A DNA stretch of 64,000 nt from PALSA-693 sp963781155 (GCA_963781155.1 CAWAEC010000016.1:992001-1056000), one strand, 5' to 3'. Positions 1 through 9,176 are shown, counted from the first letter of the stretch. The notes: generated from the sequence alone by a model not told the origin. Translations and numbers: made by a program.

Positions 1-317
1 AAAGCCGCACCGGAGATCGACCGGTCGGCGTCGCGGATGAACTGGGCGATCTCCGGGCTCATCTTCAACGGTCCCCGCCGCCCCGGGCGATCGTCGATCA
101 GCCCGGCCATACCCGCGTCCTCGAAGGCGGCGGCGATCAGATAGAACCCGGCTCGCGAGTAGCCATGGGCGGCCGCCGCGGCAGGGATCGACAGTCCGTC
201 CACCACATGACAGCGCAGCATCTCGTACTTCACCTGCAGCTTGTCCGCCGCGAAGAAGAAAGGTTCCGCCCCCACGAACAGCGCGGCGGTCACCGCCTGG
301 GGATGGGCGTGCAGCAT
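1..317 (-). CDS. Helix-turn-helix protein, transposase-like (3' end cut by window edge)
   Basis: Read on the minus strand from an ATG at 317 the frame stays open to the window edge. A helix-turn-helix segment begins at KYEMLRCHVVDG and continues through AAAAHGYSRAGFYLIAAAFE, followed by GLIDDRPGRRGPLKM. This is the layout of the small homeodomain-like HTH proteins related to transposase N-termini. An upstream in-frame TTG near 329 would add LEANG. The C-terminus lies outside the window, so length and any catalytic part are unknown. DNA binding is an inference from the HTH pattern; a free-standing regulator or part of a two-frame transposase are both possible. Confidence 0.6.
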   Translation of the reverse strand, partial: MLHAHPQAVTAALFVGAEPFFFAADKLQVKYEMLRCHVVDGLSIPAAAAAHGYSRAGFYLIAAAFEDAGMAGLIDDRPGRRGPLKMSPEIAQFIRDADRSISGAA

Positions 318-1025
318 CCCGTTCGCCTCCAACGCTCGGCGCCTCGTGTCTTGGCCCACCTTCCACCTCCGGCTCGACGTCCACACCCACTACCGTATAT
401 AGGTTTACGCCGCACAAGGTGGATGTGACGGCTTCCGCCCTTGAATCACAAAAATATATCGACCCGATGCCCAGAACTGCGGAATACATCCATAGACGCA
501 CCGGTGTTCTTCGGTGGACAACCGACACCTCAGCCGGCCCCTCCCAACCCCCGCCAGGGCGGCCGCTTACGGCGATAAAGGTCCATCCCCAAGGCATCGC
601 GCTCCAAGACGACACCCAAAACCAACTTTGCGTTGCGCTCACCGTGATTCGTCGTCAAGGCGCCGGCGCCTCACTGCGATCCCGAGCTACCAGGCGCAGC
701 ACCGACACCGCTCGGATCTTGACGATCGCGCCGGGGCTGCTCAGTCCGCAGCCAACTCGGGAACGAACCCCCGGGACGGCTGGTGTGTCGACTGCGCTGA
801 TGGGGAAAGCGCCGAGACCAGTGCTGCTGCCTCCGACCGGCCCGGAACCGCCGACGCAACGTCCTGGCCGACTGGAGACGCAGGCAGTGGGGCGACGGCC
901 CAAACTCAGGCATGGATGGTCTCACCGCTCCGGCACGCCCTTCAGACCGTACGCGGCCTCGGGCGCAACAGGAGTTCCCAAGCCGGCGAGGGTTGACCCC
1001 TGGTGGAGCCCCAGCCTAGGGTGAT
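318..1025. other. No recognisable gene
   Basis: About 700 bp between the HTH gene and the P450 remnant. Open frames exist on both strands, but their translations are low-complexity, rich in Arg/Pro/Ser and without a recognisable domain or ribosome-binding site. They look like by-products of high GC. I see no RNA gene or clear repeat. Confidence 0.5.
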
Positions 1026-1316
1026 ATGCCGACATCGAATTTGAATAACCAAATGAGGTTTGTCGTGGTTACATTCAATCCGTTCGACCCTAGGTATGAG
1101 GCGGACGGTGTGCCACGGGATCTCTTGGCGGAAGCAGGGCGTTCTTCGCCGGTATCCCCGATGCCTCAGGGTGGGTACGTGCTGGCACGGCAAGAAGAGG
1201 TGTTGAGCGCCTTGAAGGACATTGAGGCGTTTCGGGCCGACCTGACTCACGGCCCGGGCATACCGGGCCCTCCCGGCCACGCTTCACCCCGCTTAGCTTC
1301 TTCGACAGCTCGATAG
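1026..1316 (+). pseudogene. Cytochrome P450, N-terminal remnant
   Basis: The 96-codon frame opens with a segment typical of bacterial P450 N-termini: VVTFNPFDPRYEADGVPRDL, then PVSPMPQGGYVLARQEEV and DIEAFRADLTHGPG. After about residue 80 the similarity stops and the frame runs into unrelated sequence and a stop only 8 nt before the next gene. The oxygen-binding helix, the ExxR motif and the heme cysteine loop are all absent, so roughly three quarters of a normal 400-residue P450 is missing and no heme protein can be made. Start choice (1026 or the ATG at 1053) is uncertain. Its position directly before an amidohydrolase suggests a deletion that fused a former oxidation gene to the hydrolase promoter region. 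Confidence 0.6.
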
Positions 1317-1324
1317 GAGTCTTC

Positions 1325-2482
1325 ATGCACAAACTTTTCAGCGTTGACGATCACATCATTGAGCCGGCTGATTGCTGGTCGAGCCGGATCGCCTCGAAAT
1401 ATCGGGACCGGGCCCCGCATATCGAGCGCGAGGGCGACCGGGAGGTCTGGGTTTACGAGGACGTTCGCAATCCGACGACCGGTCTGAACGCGGTGGCGGG
1501 GAAGCCTCAAGAAGAGTGGGAGGCGGAACCGGTCAACTTCAGCGACATGATCGACGGGTGTTACATGCCCGAGCAGCGGGCCAAGGATCTCGCGCAAGAA
1601 GGCATCATGGCGTCGGTCGCCTTCCCGACCCTGCCCCGCTTCGGCGGCGCGCTGTTCCCGTCGTTCAAGGATAAGGAACTGGCATCGGAATGTGTGCGGG
1701 CGTGGAACGACTTCATGTTCGACTGGTGTTCTGTCGCTCCGTCGATGTTCGTGCCCATGAGCCTCATCCAACTCTGGGACGTGGAGGCCGCAGTCAAGGA
1801 GACGCGGCGTTGCCTCGATCGGGGCGTCCGCGCCGTCTGCGTCCCCGAAGAGGTGAGCGTCCTCGGCCTGCCGTCGTACTTTAGCGGCCACTACGACCCC
1901 TTCTTCGCCCTGTGCGAAGAAGCCGAACTCCCGCTGTGCATGCACATACAGTCAAGCGGATGGCAGCCCTTCCGGTACCCGGAGGCGCCGGCCACGCTTG
2001 GTATCGCCATCAGCTTCGTCGCTACCCAGACCCACGCCGTGGGCATGATGTACGGCAATGTTTGCCGGAAGTTCCCCAACATCAAGATCGTCTACTCGGA
2101 GGGAGGTATCGGCTGGGTGGGAGCCGCCGTCGAACGGGCGGATCGCATGTACAAGCGCCACGTATCATGGGACGGCAGTATTCAGGCGGACGATCTGCTG
2201 CCTTCGGAGATCTGCAAGCGCAACATGTGGTTCTGCATGATCGACGAGGTCTTCGGACTGGCCAACCGGGATGCGGTTGGCGTCGACCGCATCTTTTGGG
2301 AGAGCGATTACCCGCACTCAAGCTGCATCTGGCCGGGTACACAGAAGATCGTCGACGACTTGTTCGTCGACGTCCCCCGGGACGAGTTTCGCAAGATCAC
2401 CTACGAGAACGCCGACAAGGTGTTCAAGTGGCAAACACCCGAACCGACCGACGACCTGGACGCGCTGATCGTCAAGCCCTGA
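1325..2482 (+). CDS. Amidohydrolase family protein (PF04909-type metal hydrolase/decarboxylase)
   Basis: A 385-residue TIM-barrel metal-dependent hydrolase of the amidohydrolase-2 group, which includes ACMSD-like decarboxylases and C-C hydrolases. The N-terminal metal motif reads SVDDHIIEP (D8-x-H10), a mid-protein histidine lies in LCMHIQSSG, and the C-terminal signature is WESDYPHSSCIWPG with its metal-binding aspartate. The length is normal for the family. The start is supported by AGGAG upstream of the ATG. It follows the P450 remnant by 8 nt and precedes a second amidohydrolase on the same strand by 118 nt, so the two may be transcribed together. The substrate is unknown. Four more homologues of this architecture occur in this window, all with the DxH plus SD(Y/F)PH pattern. 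Confidence 0.85.
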   Translation: MHKLFSVDDHIIEPADCWSSRIASKYRDRAPHIEREGDREVWVYEDVRNPTTGLNAVAGKPQEEWEAEPVNFSDMIDGCYMPEQRAKDLAQEGIMASVAFPTLPRFGGALFPSFKDKELASECVRAWNDFMFDWCSVAPSMFVPMSLIQLWDVEAAVKETRRCLDRGVRAVCVPEEVSVLGLPSYFSGHYDPFFALCEEAELPLCMHIQSSGWQPFRYPEAPATLGIAISFVATQTHAVGMMYGNVCRKFPNIKIVYSEGGIGWVGAAVERADRMYKRHVSWDGSIQADDLLPSEICKRNMWFCMIDEVFGLANRDAVGVDRIFWESDYPHSSCIWPGTQKIVDDLFVDVPRDEFRKITYENADKVFKWQTPEPTDDLDALIVKP

Positions 2483-2600
2483 GCGTTTGGCTGGAGCACT
2501 CCGGTCACCCCAGTTGGTGGGAGCCCGGGTTGCGCGGCTATTCATCGGGCCCACCCCCACTGCGTCTTTGCCTTTAAGCTATCCATAACGAGGAGCAAGA

Positions 2601-4322
2601 ATGCTGGATTACGCCATTACCGGAGGCACCGTCGTCGATGGGACCGGGGCACCCGCCCGCCACGCCGACATCGGCGTGCGAGACGGTCGTATTGTCGCTG
2701 TTGGCGAGGTCGTCGACGAAGCGGCTCGGACGACACTTGACGCGAGCGACCTGGTCGTCGCTCCAGGTTTCATAGATCCGCATACCCACTTTGACGCGCA
2801 GCTGTACTGGGATCCGCTGGCCGTGCCATCAAGCTGGCACGGGGTCACCACCGTGATCGGCGGAAACTGTGGGTTCACTCTCGCGCCGCTGCGAAGCCAC
2901 GACGCCGACTACACACGGCGGATGATGGCCCAGGTGGAAGGCATGCCCCTGGCGGCCCTCGAGCAAGGTCTTCCTTGGACGTGGGGGAGTTTCGGCGAGT
3001 ACCTCGATGGCCTCGAGGGCAAGTTAGCCGTAAACGCCGGGTTTCTCGTTGGCCACTGTGCGGTGCGCCGCTATGTGATGGGTGAAGACTTCGCCCGTGA
3101 GGCCACCCCCAAGGAGCTGGACGACATCGCCGCTGTGTTCGAGCAATCGATCGCGGCCGGCGGACTCGGGTTCTCGGCCACTCGCTCGTCGACCCACGTC
3201 GACGGCAACGGGGATCCTGTGCCGAGCCGTTGGGCATCAGAGGGCGAAGTGCTTCGGCTGTGTGAAATTGCTGGTCGTTATGACGGCACGTCGCTCGAGC
3301 TCATTACTCAGGGCTGCCTCAGCCGGTTTTCCGACGAAGAGGTCGAACTCATGGGTCGAATGAGCGCTATCGGTCATCGCCCGCTCAACTGGAACGTCCT
3401 CGGCGTGTCCGTCGACGATCCCGAGAAGATCCCCTCTCAGATGCGCCCATCGGCACGGGCTCGCGAGCTCGGCGGACGTGTCGTGGCGCTCACCATGCCC
3501 ATATTCGCCGACAACAATATGAGCTTTCTCACGTTCTGCGCCATGTGGTTGATCCCCGGGTGGCGCGAGGTGCTCGCAGTCGACGTGCCCGAGAAGATTC
3601 GGCGCCTGAAGGATCCCGCGGTAAGGGCTGATCTGTTGAAGAAAGCCGAAGGAAGTCCCCTCGGTCGCTTCGCAAACTTCAACGAGTACTTGATCGGCGA
3701 TGTCTACTCTCCCCAAAACGAGCGGTACCGCGACCGTCGAGTCGGTGACATCGCAGCCGAAAAGGGGGAAGACCCGTTCAAGGTGATCGTGGACATCTGC
3801 GCCGCCGATAACCTGAAGACGGTGCTCTGGCCGATCCCCGGGGCCAATACGGACGCTGACTGGAAGCTGCGGAGCGAGCTTTGGGAGAACGAGGACGTTC
3901 TCATCGGTGGCTCGGACGCCGGCGCCCACCTCGACCGGATGCTCGGCTCGCCCTATCCGACCCGCTTCCTCGCCGACTCGATCCGGGGCCGGCAACTCGC
4001 CACTCTGGAGCGGACGGTGCAGTTGATGACCGATATCCCGGCCCGGCTGTTCGGGCTGACTGGTCGGGGCCGTCTTAGCGAAGGGTGCCAGGCCGACGTG
4101 GTGGTGTTCGACCCGAACACCGTTGACGCCACCCCGGCGCGCATTACCTACGACCTTCCAGGGGACAGCAAGCGGCTATTGTCCGACCCGGTTGGGATGG
4201 TGCGAGTCCTGGTGAACGGGGCTGAGACCATCGTCGACGGACAGCCCACCGCGAACCTTTCCGGGTCGCTATTGCGCTCTGGTCGCGACACGGCCAATAC
4301 CGACACCAGGCTCCAACCATAA
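2601..4322 (+). CDS. N-acyl-D-amino-acid deacylase-like amidohydrolase (amidohydrolase-3 type)
   Basis: A 573-residue protein with the dihydroorotase/D-aminoacylase layout. It starts with a small beta domain (DYAITGGTVVDGTG, IGVRDGRIVAVG), then the metal motif GFIDPHTHFD (H61 and H63), NCGFTLAPLR, a later LIGGSDAGAHLDRM, and a closing beta segment with GRLSEGCQADVVVFDP. D-aminoacylases hydrolyse N-acyl-D-amino acids, but many actinobacterial homologues of this length act on unknown amides or cyclic imides, so only the hydrolase class is secure. A GAGGAG ribosome-binding site precedes the ATG. The upstream gene is a different amidohydrolase type, which suggests sequential hydrolytic steps on one substrate; that is inference. 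Confidence 0.85.
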   Translation: MLDYAITGGTVVDGTGAPARHADIGVRDGRIVAVGEVVDEAARTTLDASDLVVAPGFIDPHTHFDAQLYWDPLAVPSSWHGVTTVIGGNCGFTLAPLRSHDADYTRRMMAQVEGMPLAALEQGLPWTWGSFGEYLDGLEGKLAVNAGFLVGHCAVRRYVMGEDFAREATPKELDDIAAVFEQSIAAGGLGFSATRSSTHVDGNGDPVPSRWASEGEVLRLCEIAGRYDGTSLELITQGCLSRFSDEEVELMGRMSAIGHRPLNWNVLGVSVDDPEKIPSQMRPSARARELGGRVVALTMPIFADNNMSFLTFCAMWLIPGWREVLAVDVPEKIRRLKDPAVRADLLKKAEGSPLGRFANFNEYLIGDVYSPQNERYRDRRVGDIAAEKGEDPFKVIVDICAADNLKTVLWPIPGANTDADWKLRSELWENEDVLIGGSDAGAHLDRMLGSPYPTRFLADSIRGRQLATLERTVQLMTDIPARLFGLTGRGRLSEGCQADVVVFDPNTVDATPARITYDLPGDSKRLLSDPVGMVRVLVNGAETIVDGQPTANLSGSLLRSGRDTANTDTRLQP

Positions 4323-4665
4323 GGAAACGCGACCCTGCCGTGCTCTCGGACCTGGTCCCAGCTGATAACTGACCCCCTGCGCCGTACCGCCAGGTGTATC
4401 CGTGCGCGTCGGACCCTTTGCCATGAACGCTGCCGCTGAGAATGTTCCATTTCCGGGATCCAGCTGCTCGTCGTGACGGCAACCTGCCAAGGAGGGCGAT
4501 AAGAGCTCCAACCTCGAGGCGTCCCGGAAGTTGGCTGATCGACTGGGGCGGGCCCTCCCGCCGGGGCAGTTAGTGGCTCGCCCCTCACCGAGCGCCCGTC
4601 GGGTGGTGGGATAAGGAGTACAGTCTCGGTGCGGCTCTGTTGAAGCGAAGGACCGGGCCGGTCGG
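4323..4665. other. Convergent intergenic region, no gene seen
   Basis: About 340 bp separate the plus-strand deacylase from the minus-strand acetyltransferase, whose 3' ends face each other. Open frames crossing the region have no recognisable domain. No strong hairpin followed by a T-run was found by eye. Confidence 0.45.
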
Positions 4666-5202
4666 TCAGATCGTGGGTTTTGGTCCAACGTAGACGAACT
4701 CCTGCAGTAAGAGGTCGCCAGGCAGCATCCACTCGACTCTGCCGACCCGCTGCCATTCGCAACGTTCATAAAGTGCGATGGCGGCGCTGTGGTCCTCGAC
4801 CACATCGAGCACTGCCCGACGCCCAATCTGGGCTGCCTCCAGAGTGGCCTTTTCGAGGAGCGCCTGACCAATGCCCCTGCGCCGAGCCGACGGCGCGACC
4901 AGAAGCCGAGCCACAACGGCGATGCCATCTTCGTCCAGACCGGTCGCGGACAGGGCAACGTCCATGACCTGCTGAGCGCTGTGGCGGTGGAGGGCGACAT
5001 GGCCAAGTACATCGCGGTCGCTTGCGGCAACCCAGGCTCCGATGGCGTCTGCGTTCACGATAAAGGACCTCAAGTCTCCAGGAAGGTACTTGGGGTAGCC
5101 GTCGAGGCGATGGGTCTCGCGGGCGATTCTCTCGAGGGCTGCCCCGTCCCGAGCGGACCGATCGCGGATCAGCACGAAATCATTCTGCTGCGTCCCGAAC
5201 AT
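4666..5202 (-). CDS. GNAT family N-acetyltransferase
   Basis: About 178 residues with the GNAT fold. The acetyl-CoA pyrophosphate-binding motif is LLVAPSARRRGIGQALLE (RRxGIG), preceded by a beta strand GIAVVAR and followed by LDVVEDHSAAIALYERCEW, the usual motif B region with the conserved Tyr. Such enzymes move an acetyl group from acetyl-CoA to an amine; the acceptor cannot be predicted. The chosen ATG at 5202 gives MFGTQQNDFVLIRDRSARDG; an upstream GTG at 5226 would add eight residues. It stands alone between two plus-strand units. Confidence 0.75.
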   Translation of the reverse strand: MFGTQQNDFVLIRDRSARDGAALERIARETHRLDGYPKYLPGDLRSFIVNADAIGAWVAASDRDVLGHVALHRHSAQQVMDVALSATGLDEDGIAVVARLLVAPSARRRGIGQALLEKATLEAAQIGRRAVLDVVEDHSAAIALYERCEWQRVGRVEWMLPGDLLLQEFVYVGPKPTI

Positions 5203-5755
5203 CGCCGCCCGGATTTCCCAAACCACACCGAACGCTTGGGGTTACCGATCGGAGCTCTGTGGGCGGACGCGTTGCGGCCTTGTCGTCCATCCCCTTGGTG
5301 TGACCGACCCCAGGCGGATGCTGCGATTGACCGGGCTTTGTCGCTCGACAACCGCGGGTCGCCGCGTCGTCGAATCCGATCGAACTGGATTGGCGGAGAT
5401 CGGGGTTGCTGGCCACGGTCCGCGGCGCCCGTTGGGCCTCGCCCACGTGGTGCACGGCGAGATTGGTTGGCTGGATCTTCTGCTCAGGAATAGTCGTCCT
5501 TTTCGGGACGCAGAATTCGCGGGTGATTGCCCCGACCGCTTCCCGGTCATGAACCCACGCCTCACTCTCATAACCGAAGCGAGTGAATGCACTACGGGCA
5601 GGGTGGCGCACCGGCAACCCGGATCCTGTGGCCGGGGTGCCTCCCGGCGGCCCTGCCGGTCCGCCGAGAACCCGCCCCGTCGGTCCGGTACCATCGGACG
5701 TTGCGGAGATGGTCAGAGAAGAAAGGCACGATCGAGAGGGGGTGAGGGCGAGGTC
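5203..5755. other. Divergent intergenic region, no gene seen
   Basis: About 550 bp between the acetyltransferase (minus) and the membrane protein (plus). It must hold the promoters of both genes. Long open frames on both strands lack domains and differ from neighbouring coding sequence in composition. I could not pick out a convincing promoter. Confidence 0.4.
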
Positions 5756-6925
5756 ATGAGAGCCGGCGGCGCCACCTCTCCATCCGACCGCTCGGCGGAC
5801 GGCCACGCTTCTCCCGGCTCGACCGAAGAGACGGCATCGACTGGGTCAACGCCGGCTCTCCACACGAGCGACGCCAGCAGCGACGTCGCCAGCGATGCCA
5901 GCAGCGATGTCGCCAGCGATGTCGCCAGCGATGTCGCCGGCCTCCCCTCATCGGCCGCGGGGACAACGACATCCCCGACTTCGACCAGGGGCGGTACCCC
6001 ATACTCGAGAGTACGGCTGGTCGTCCGGCAGGTACGGAACCTGGTGCGAGCGATCGATGAAGGCGGCGAGCCGGACGTGGAGGCCGCTGTCCTCCAGCTC
6101 AGCCAAAGCAAGCGGGTCTTCGCGCCGCTGGCGTTGGCCGTGGGTGCGTTTGCCATGCTGTTCCAGGGCCTCAAGATGCTGGTGTACAACTGGCGCCTGA
6201 CCCTTATTCAGATCCTGCCGGCGATGTGGATCTGGGCCGCCACGCTCGAGCTGAAGCTGCACGTGTTCGCGGGCAAGGAGTTGCGCCTCTGGTACGGCGG
6301 CCTTGCCATCACGGCCGTCGCCGTCATCACCCTGATCACGATGGCAAGCTTTTACCTCAACGCCGTCTTCGCGTTTGCCATCTCCGGCCCGGGTAAGCCG
6401 CAGATCCGACCCGCGTTCACGACGGCCCGGCAGCACCTCGGCGTGGTGTTGGGGTTTGGCTTCGTCGTCGGTCTGGCCCTTGGTGTCTCGATGATCATCG
6501 TCGGCCGATGGGGGCATTGGTGGTTTGTCATCACCCTCAGCATCGTCGTCGCAGTGATGATGCTGACGTACGTCACCCTGCCGGCTCGGATCGTCGGCCT
6601 ACGGGCCAACGTCTCGCGCCGTGACAAGCTGACCGCAGCGGTGGTGGGCGGCACCGTCGGCGCCATTGTCTGCACGCCGCCGTATGTCGTGGCGAGGGTC
6701 GGTATTCTGCTTCTCGGGTCAGGTGCAACGTTCGTGTTCGGGGTCATTCTGGTCACGATCGGGTTTGCCTTGCAGGCCGGCGCCACAGGTGCTGTGAAGG
6801 CGGTCAAGATGGGCGCCAAACTGGTGGCAGGCAATGTGCCCGCGAGTCCCGAGCCTGCCGAGACAACAGCCGAAGTGACTGACCTCTCGCCGACGGCCAC
6901 GCCGATGGCCGGCCGCCAACCGTAA
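5756..6925 (+). CDS. Multi-pass membrane protein with Ser/Asp-rich repeat N-terminus
   Basis: 389 residues. The first ~90 are hydrophilic, Ser/Thr/Asp-rich and include six SDxx units. A soluble segment follows (RLVVRQVRNLVRAIDEGGEP), then at least six hydrophobic stretches, including LALAVGAFAMLFQGLKML, ILPAMWIWAATLEL, LAITAVAVITLITMASF, LGFGFVVGLALGVSMIIV, VITLSIVVAVMMLTYV and FVFGVILVTIGFALQAG. The tail is again Thr/Pro/Ala-rich. The open frame extends upstream to 5300, but the ATG at 5756 sits 10 nt after a GGGGGTGAGGG ribosome-binding-like stretch and the upstream part has no coding character. No family was recognised; the layout suggests an integral membrane protein with a disordered cytoplasmic head. 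Confidence 0.65.
   Translation: MRAGGATSPSDRSADGHASPGSTEETASTGSTPALHTSDASSDVASDASSDVASDVASDVAGLPSSAAGTTTSPTSTRGGTPYSRVRLVVRQVRNLVRAIDEGGEPDVEAAVLQLSQSKRVFAPLALAVGAFAMLFQGLKMLVYNWRLTLIQILPAMWIWAATLELKLHVFAGKELRLWYGGLAITAVAVITLITMASFYLNAVFAFAISGPGKPQIRPAFTTARQHLGVVLGFGFVVGLALGVSMIIVGRWGHWWFVITLSIVVAVMMLTYVTLPARIVGLRANVSRRDKLTAAVVGGTVGAIVCTPPYVVARVGILLLGSGATFVFGVILVTIGFALQAGATGAVKAVKMGAKLVAGNVPASPEPAETTAEVTDLSPTATPMAGRQP
5867..5938 (+). repeat. Six 12-bp tandem repeats inside the membrane protein gene
   Basis: Six consecutive 12-mers based on AGCGATGTCGCC (variants AGCGACGCCAGC, AGCGACGTCGCC, AGCGATGCCAGC, then three identical copies). Each encodes Ser-Asp-(Ala/Val)-(Ser/Ala). The unit is a multiple of three, so copy-number change would keep the frame. 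Confidence 0.9.
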
Positions 6926-6988
6926 GTCCAGCCGTGTCGCGAACTCGGGTCCTGCGGGTCTCAGCGTGGCGTCGAAGGTGGCGTGTTG

Positions 6989-7888
6989 CTAAGACCGGTC
7001 GCGGCGCGAGCGAACGACCCAGTCGTCGATCAGGCGCCGGGCGATGCTGATGGAGCCCGGCAGGTCCGGCAACTCATCAGGACCAAACCAACGGGCTTCG
7101 GCGATCTCACGGTCGTCGCAGCAGATCTCCCCGCTGGCATAGGTGGCGTGGAAACCAAGCATCAGCGAATGAGGAAATGGCCATGGCTGGCTGCTGTGGT
7201 ACCTCAGATTGTCGATCTCGATTCCGACCTCCTCGCCGACCTCCCTGCGCACGGCGGACTCGAGTGTCTCTCCCGGCTCCACGAAGCCCGCCAGACACGA
7301 GTACATATTTCCCCGCCAGCGGGCGTTGCGGGCCAGGAGCGCCCGCCCGTCGTCGCGCTCGACCAGCATGATCACCGCCGGGGCGAGGCGTGGAAAGGCG
7401 AGCAGGCCGCACCGGGTGCAGCGTCGGGCCCGCTCCCCCCCAGAGTCGACGGTCGCGGTGCCGCAACGACCGCAATACCGGTGACAGCGCGCCCACTCGA
7501 CCAATTGCACCGCCCGGCCGGCCGCGACCCAGGTCGGTTCGTCGACGGCACCGAAGAGCTGCATCAGGTCGACAAAGACACCCTCGACGGTCTCCCTCTC
7601 CGCCAGCCCGTCGCTGCTGTCCACGTCGATCGCCCAGCAGTGCCGGCCGGCGAGAGTCCCGATGAAGATGGCGCCACCCTCGAGGTCGACCGGCGCGCCA
7701 TCGGTGAGGGCGACGTGGCTACCCCGGACCGAGACGACGAGCGGCGGCCCTTCTGACGGCCCGGCTGGCAACAACATGGGAACGAGCACAGTCCCAGTCT
7801 GGCCGATGGCGGTCCCATGGGGACTCCCGTCCGCCGGTAGCCATGGACCCTTCGGGGTTGACTCCGCCCGCGCCAGAATGGGGTCCAT
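6989..7888 (-). CDS. nudC: NAD+ diphosphatase / NADH pyrophosphatase (Nudix)
   Basis: Domain order matches NudC: a variable N-terminal domain, a zinc ribbon (RYCGRCG then RRCTRCG, four cysteines), then a Nudix domain with the box GFVEPGETLESAVRREVGEE and the NudC-specific SQPWPFPHSLM that follows it. The enzyme cleaves NAD(H) to NMN(H) and AMP and can remove NAD caps from RNA. From the ATG at 7888 it has 299 residues. An internal ATG at 7777 would give 262 residues, close to the E. coli length, and would leave a 110-bp gap to the divergent neighbour. With the 7888 start its start codon overlaps that of the acyl-CoA dehydrogenase by two bases. Confidence 0.88.
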   Translation of the reverse strand: MDPILARAESTPKGPWLPADGSPHGTAIGQTGTVLVPMLLPAGPSEGPPLVVSVRGSHVALTDGAPVDLEGGAIFIGTLAGRHCWAIDVDSSDGLAERETVEGVFVDLMQLFGAVDEPTWVAAGRAVQLVEWARCHRYCGRCGTATVDSGGERARRCTRCGLLAFPRLAPAVIMLVERDDGRALLARNARWRGNMYSCLAGFVEPGETLESAVRREVGEEVGIEIDNLRYHSSQPWPFPHSLMLGFHATYASGEICCDDREIAEARWFGPDELPDLPGSISIARRLIDDWVVRSRRDRS

Positions 7889-9176
7889 GAGCGTAGGTCT
7901 CGACGCCGCTGCCCTCCGCCACGAGGTCCGGGCATGGGTGGATGCCAGCTGGGATCCGGAGCTGTCACTGGTGGACTGGCGAAAGCGGGTCGTGTCCGCC
8001 GGCTGGGGAGCCCCGTCGTGGCCCGGGCGGTGGCTCGGTCGGGACCTCCCGGCCTGGGCGGACGACGTCGTGAGCAACGAGCTCGTGGAAAGCGGGGCTG
8101 TGGGGGTGCCGGTGGGCACCGCCGTCGGGCTGGCCGCACCCACCATCCTGACCCACGGCCCGGATCCGCTGCGAGAACGATTCCTCAGACCGATCCTCAC
8201 CGGCGAAGAATCCTGGTGCCAGCTTTTCAGCGAACCAGGCGCCGGCTCTGACCTGGCCGGGCTGATGACCCGAGCCGAACTCGACGGCGACGAGTGGGTC
8301 GTCAACGGCCAGAAGGTATGGAACACGAGCGCGCGCCGGGCCGACCTCGGAATGCTCGTGGCCCGCACCAACTGGGACGTTCCAAAGCACAAAGGGTTGA
8401 CCTATCTGATTTTGCCGATGCGGCAACCCGGCGTCGAAGTGCGGCCGTTGCGCCAGATGAACAACCACGCCTCCTTCAACGAAGTGTTTCTCACTGATGC
8501 CCGCATCCCGCGTGACTTCGTTGTTGGCGACGCCGGCGAAGGGTGGCGTGTCGCGCTGACAACGCTGGCTTTTGAGCGGCGCTTCGGGGCCATCCGGCGC
8601 CCCAGGTATGCCGACGCACCCGGGCGGGCGCTGGAAGAGGCGCGGCGCGAATCCGACGCTCACTTCCAGACGTACCGCTGGTACCCGCAGCGGGCGGGGC
8701 GGGTCGATCTGGTCCTGGATCGCGCCCGCATGACGGGTGCGGCCCGGAGTCCGGTCGTCCGGCAGGAGATCGCTCGTCTGCTGTCGATGCAGCGCGTCAG
8801 CAGTTGGACGGCTGAGCGCGCCGAGGCCGCCCGGGCCCTCGGACGCACGCCCGGGCCGGAGGGCTCGATTGGCAAGCTGGCCACCAGCCTGGTTGCCCGT
8901 CAGGCGGCCTCTGTCCACGCCATGATCTCCGGCTCGCAAGCCATGCTCACCGGACCGGATGGACCGCTGGACGGGATCATCGCCGAGATCCTGGTCTCGG
9001 TGCCCGCCCAATCAATTGCCGGCGGCACCGACGAGATCCAGCACAACATCCTGGGCGAGCGGGCCCTCGGGTTGCCCCGAGAACCATCGCTCGACGTCGA
9101 CCGACCGTTCCGGGAACTGCGCCACAACCCGGGCGTCGGCGTGGCCGAACCGTCGGAGGCCAGGCCGGATGATTGA
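7887..9176 (+). CDS. Acyl-CoA dehydrogenase family protein
   Basis: About 429 residues. It shows the FAD acyl-CoA dehydrogenase signatures: WCQLFSEPGAGSDLAGL (signature 1 region), VNGQKVWNTSARRADLGML, and near the C-terminus GGTDEIQHNILGERALGLPR. These enzymes oxidise acyl-CoA thioesters at C2-C3 with electrons passed to ETF. The C-terminal pattern is that of the actinobacterial subgroup often found in steroid or branched-chain catabolism; the substrate is not defined. Possible starts are the ATG at 7887 or another in-frame ATG at 7878, both overlapping the divergent NudC start. The stop overlaps the next gene by 8 nt, suggesting translational coupling. Confidence 0.87.
   Translation: MSVGLDAAALRHEVRAWVDASWDPELSLVDWRKRVVSAGWGAPSWPGRWLGRDLPAWADDVVSNELVESGAVGVPVGTAVGLAAPTILTHGPDPLRERFLRPILTGEESWCQLFSEPGAGSDLAGLMTRAELDGDEWVVNGQKVWNTSARRADLGMLVARTNWDVPKHKGLTYLILPMRQPGVEVRPLRQMNNHASFNEVFLTDARIPRDFVVGDAGEGWRVALTTLAFERRFGAIRRPRYADAPGRALEEARRESDAHFQTYRWYPQRAGRVDLVLDRARMTGAARSPVVRQEIARLLSMQRVSSWTAERAEAARALGRTPGPEGSIGKLATSLVARQAASVHAMISGSQAMLTGPDGPLDGIIAEILVSVPAQSIAGGTDEIQHNILGERALGLPREPSLDVDRPFRELRHNPGVGVAEPSEARPDD

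Noticed and set aside
5300..5755. A 150-codon upstream extension of the membrane protein reading frame
   Set aside because: No coding character, overlaps the promoter region, and the ATG at 5756 has a good ribosome-binding site.
5867..5938. A CRISPR array
   Set aside because: The units are 12 bp without spacers and encode a repeating peptide in frame.
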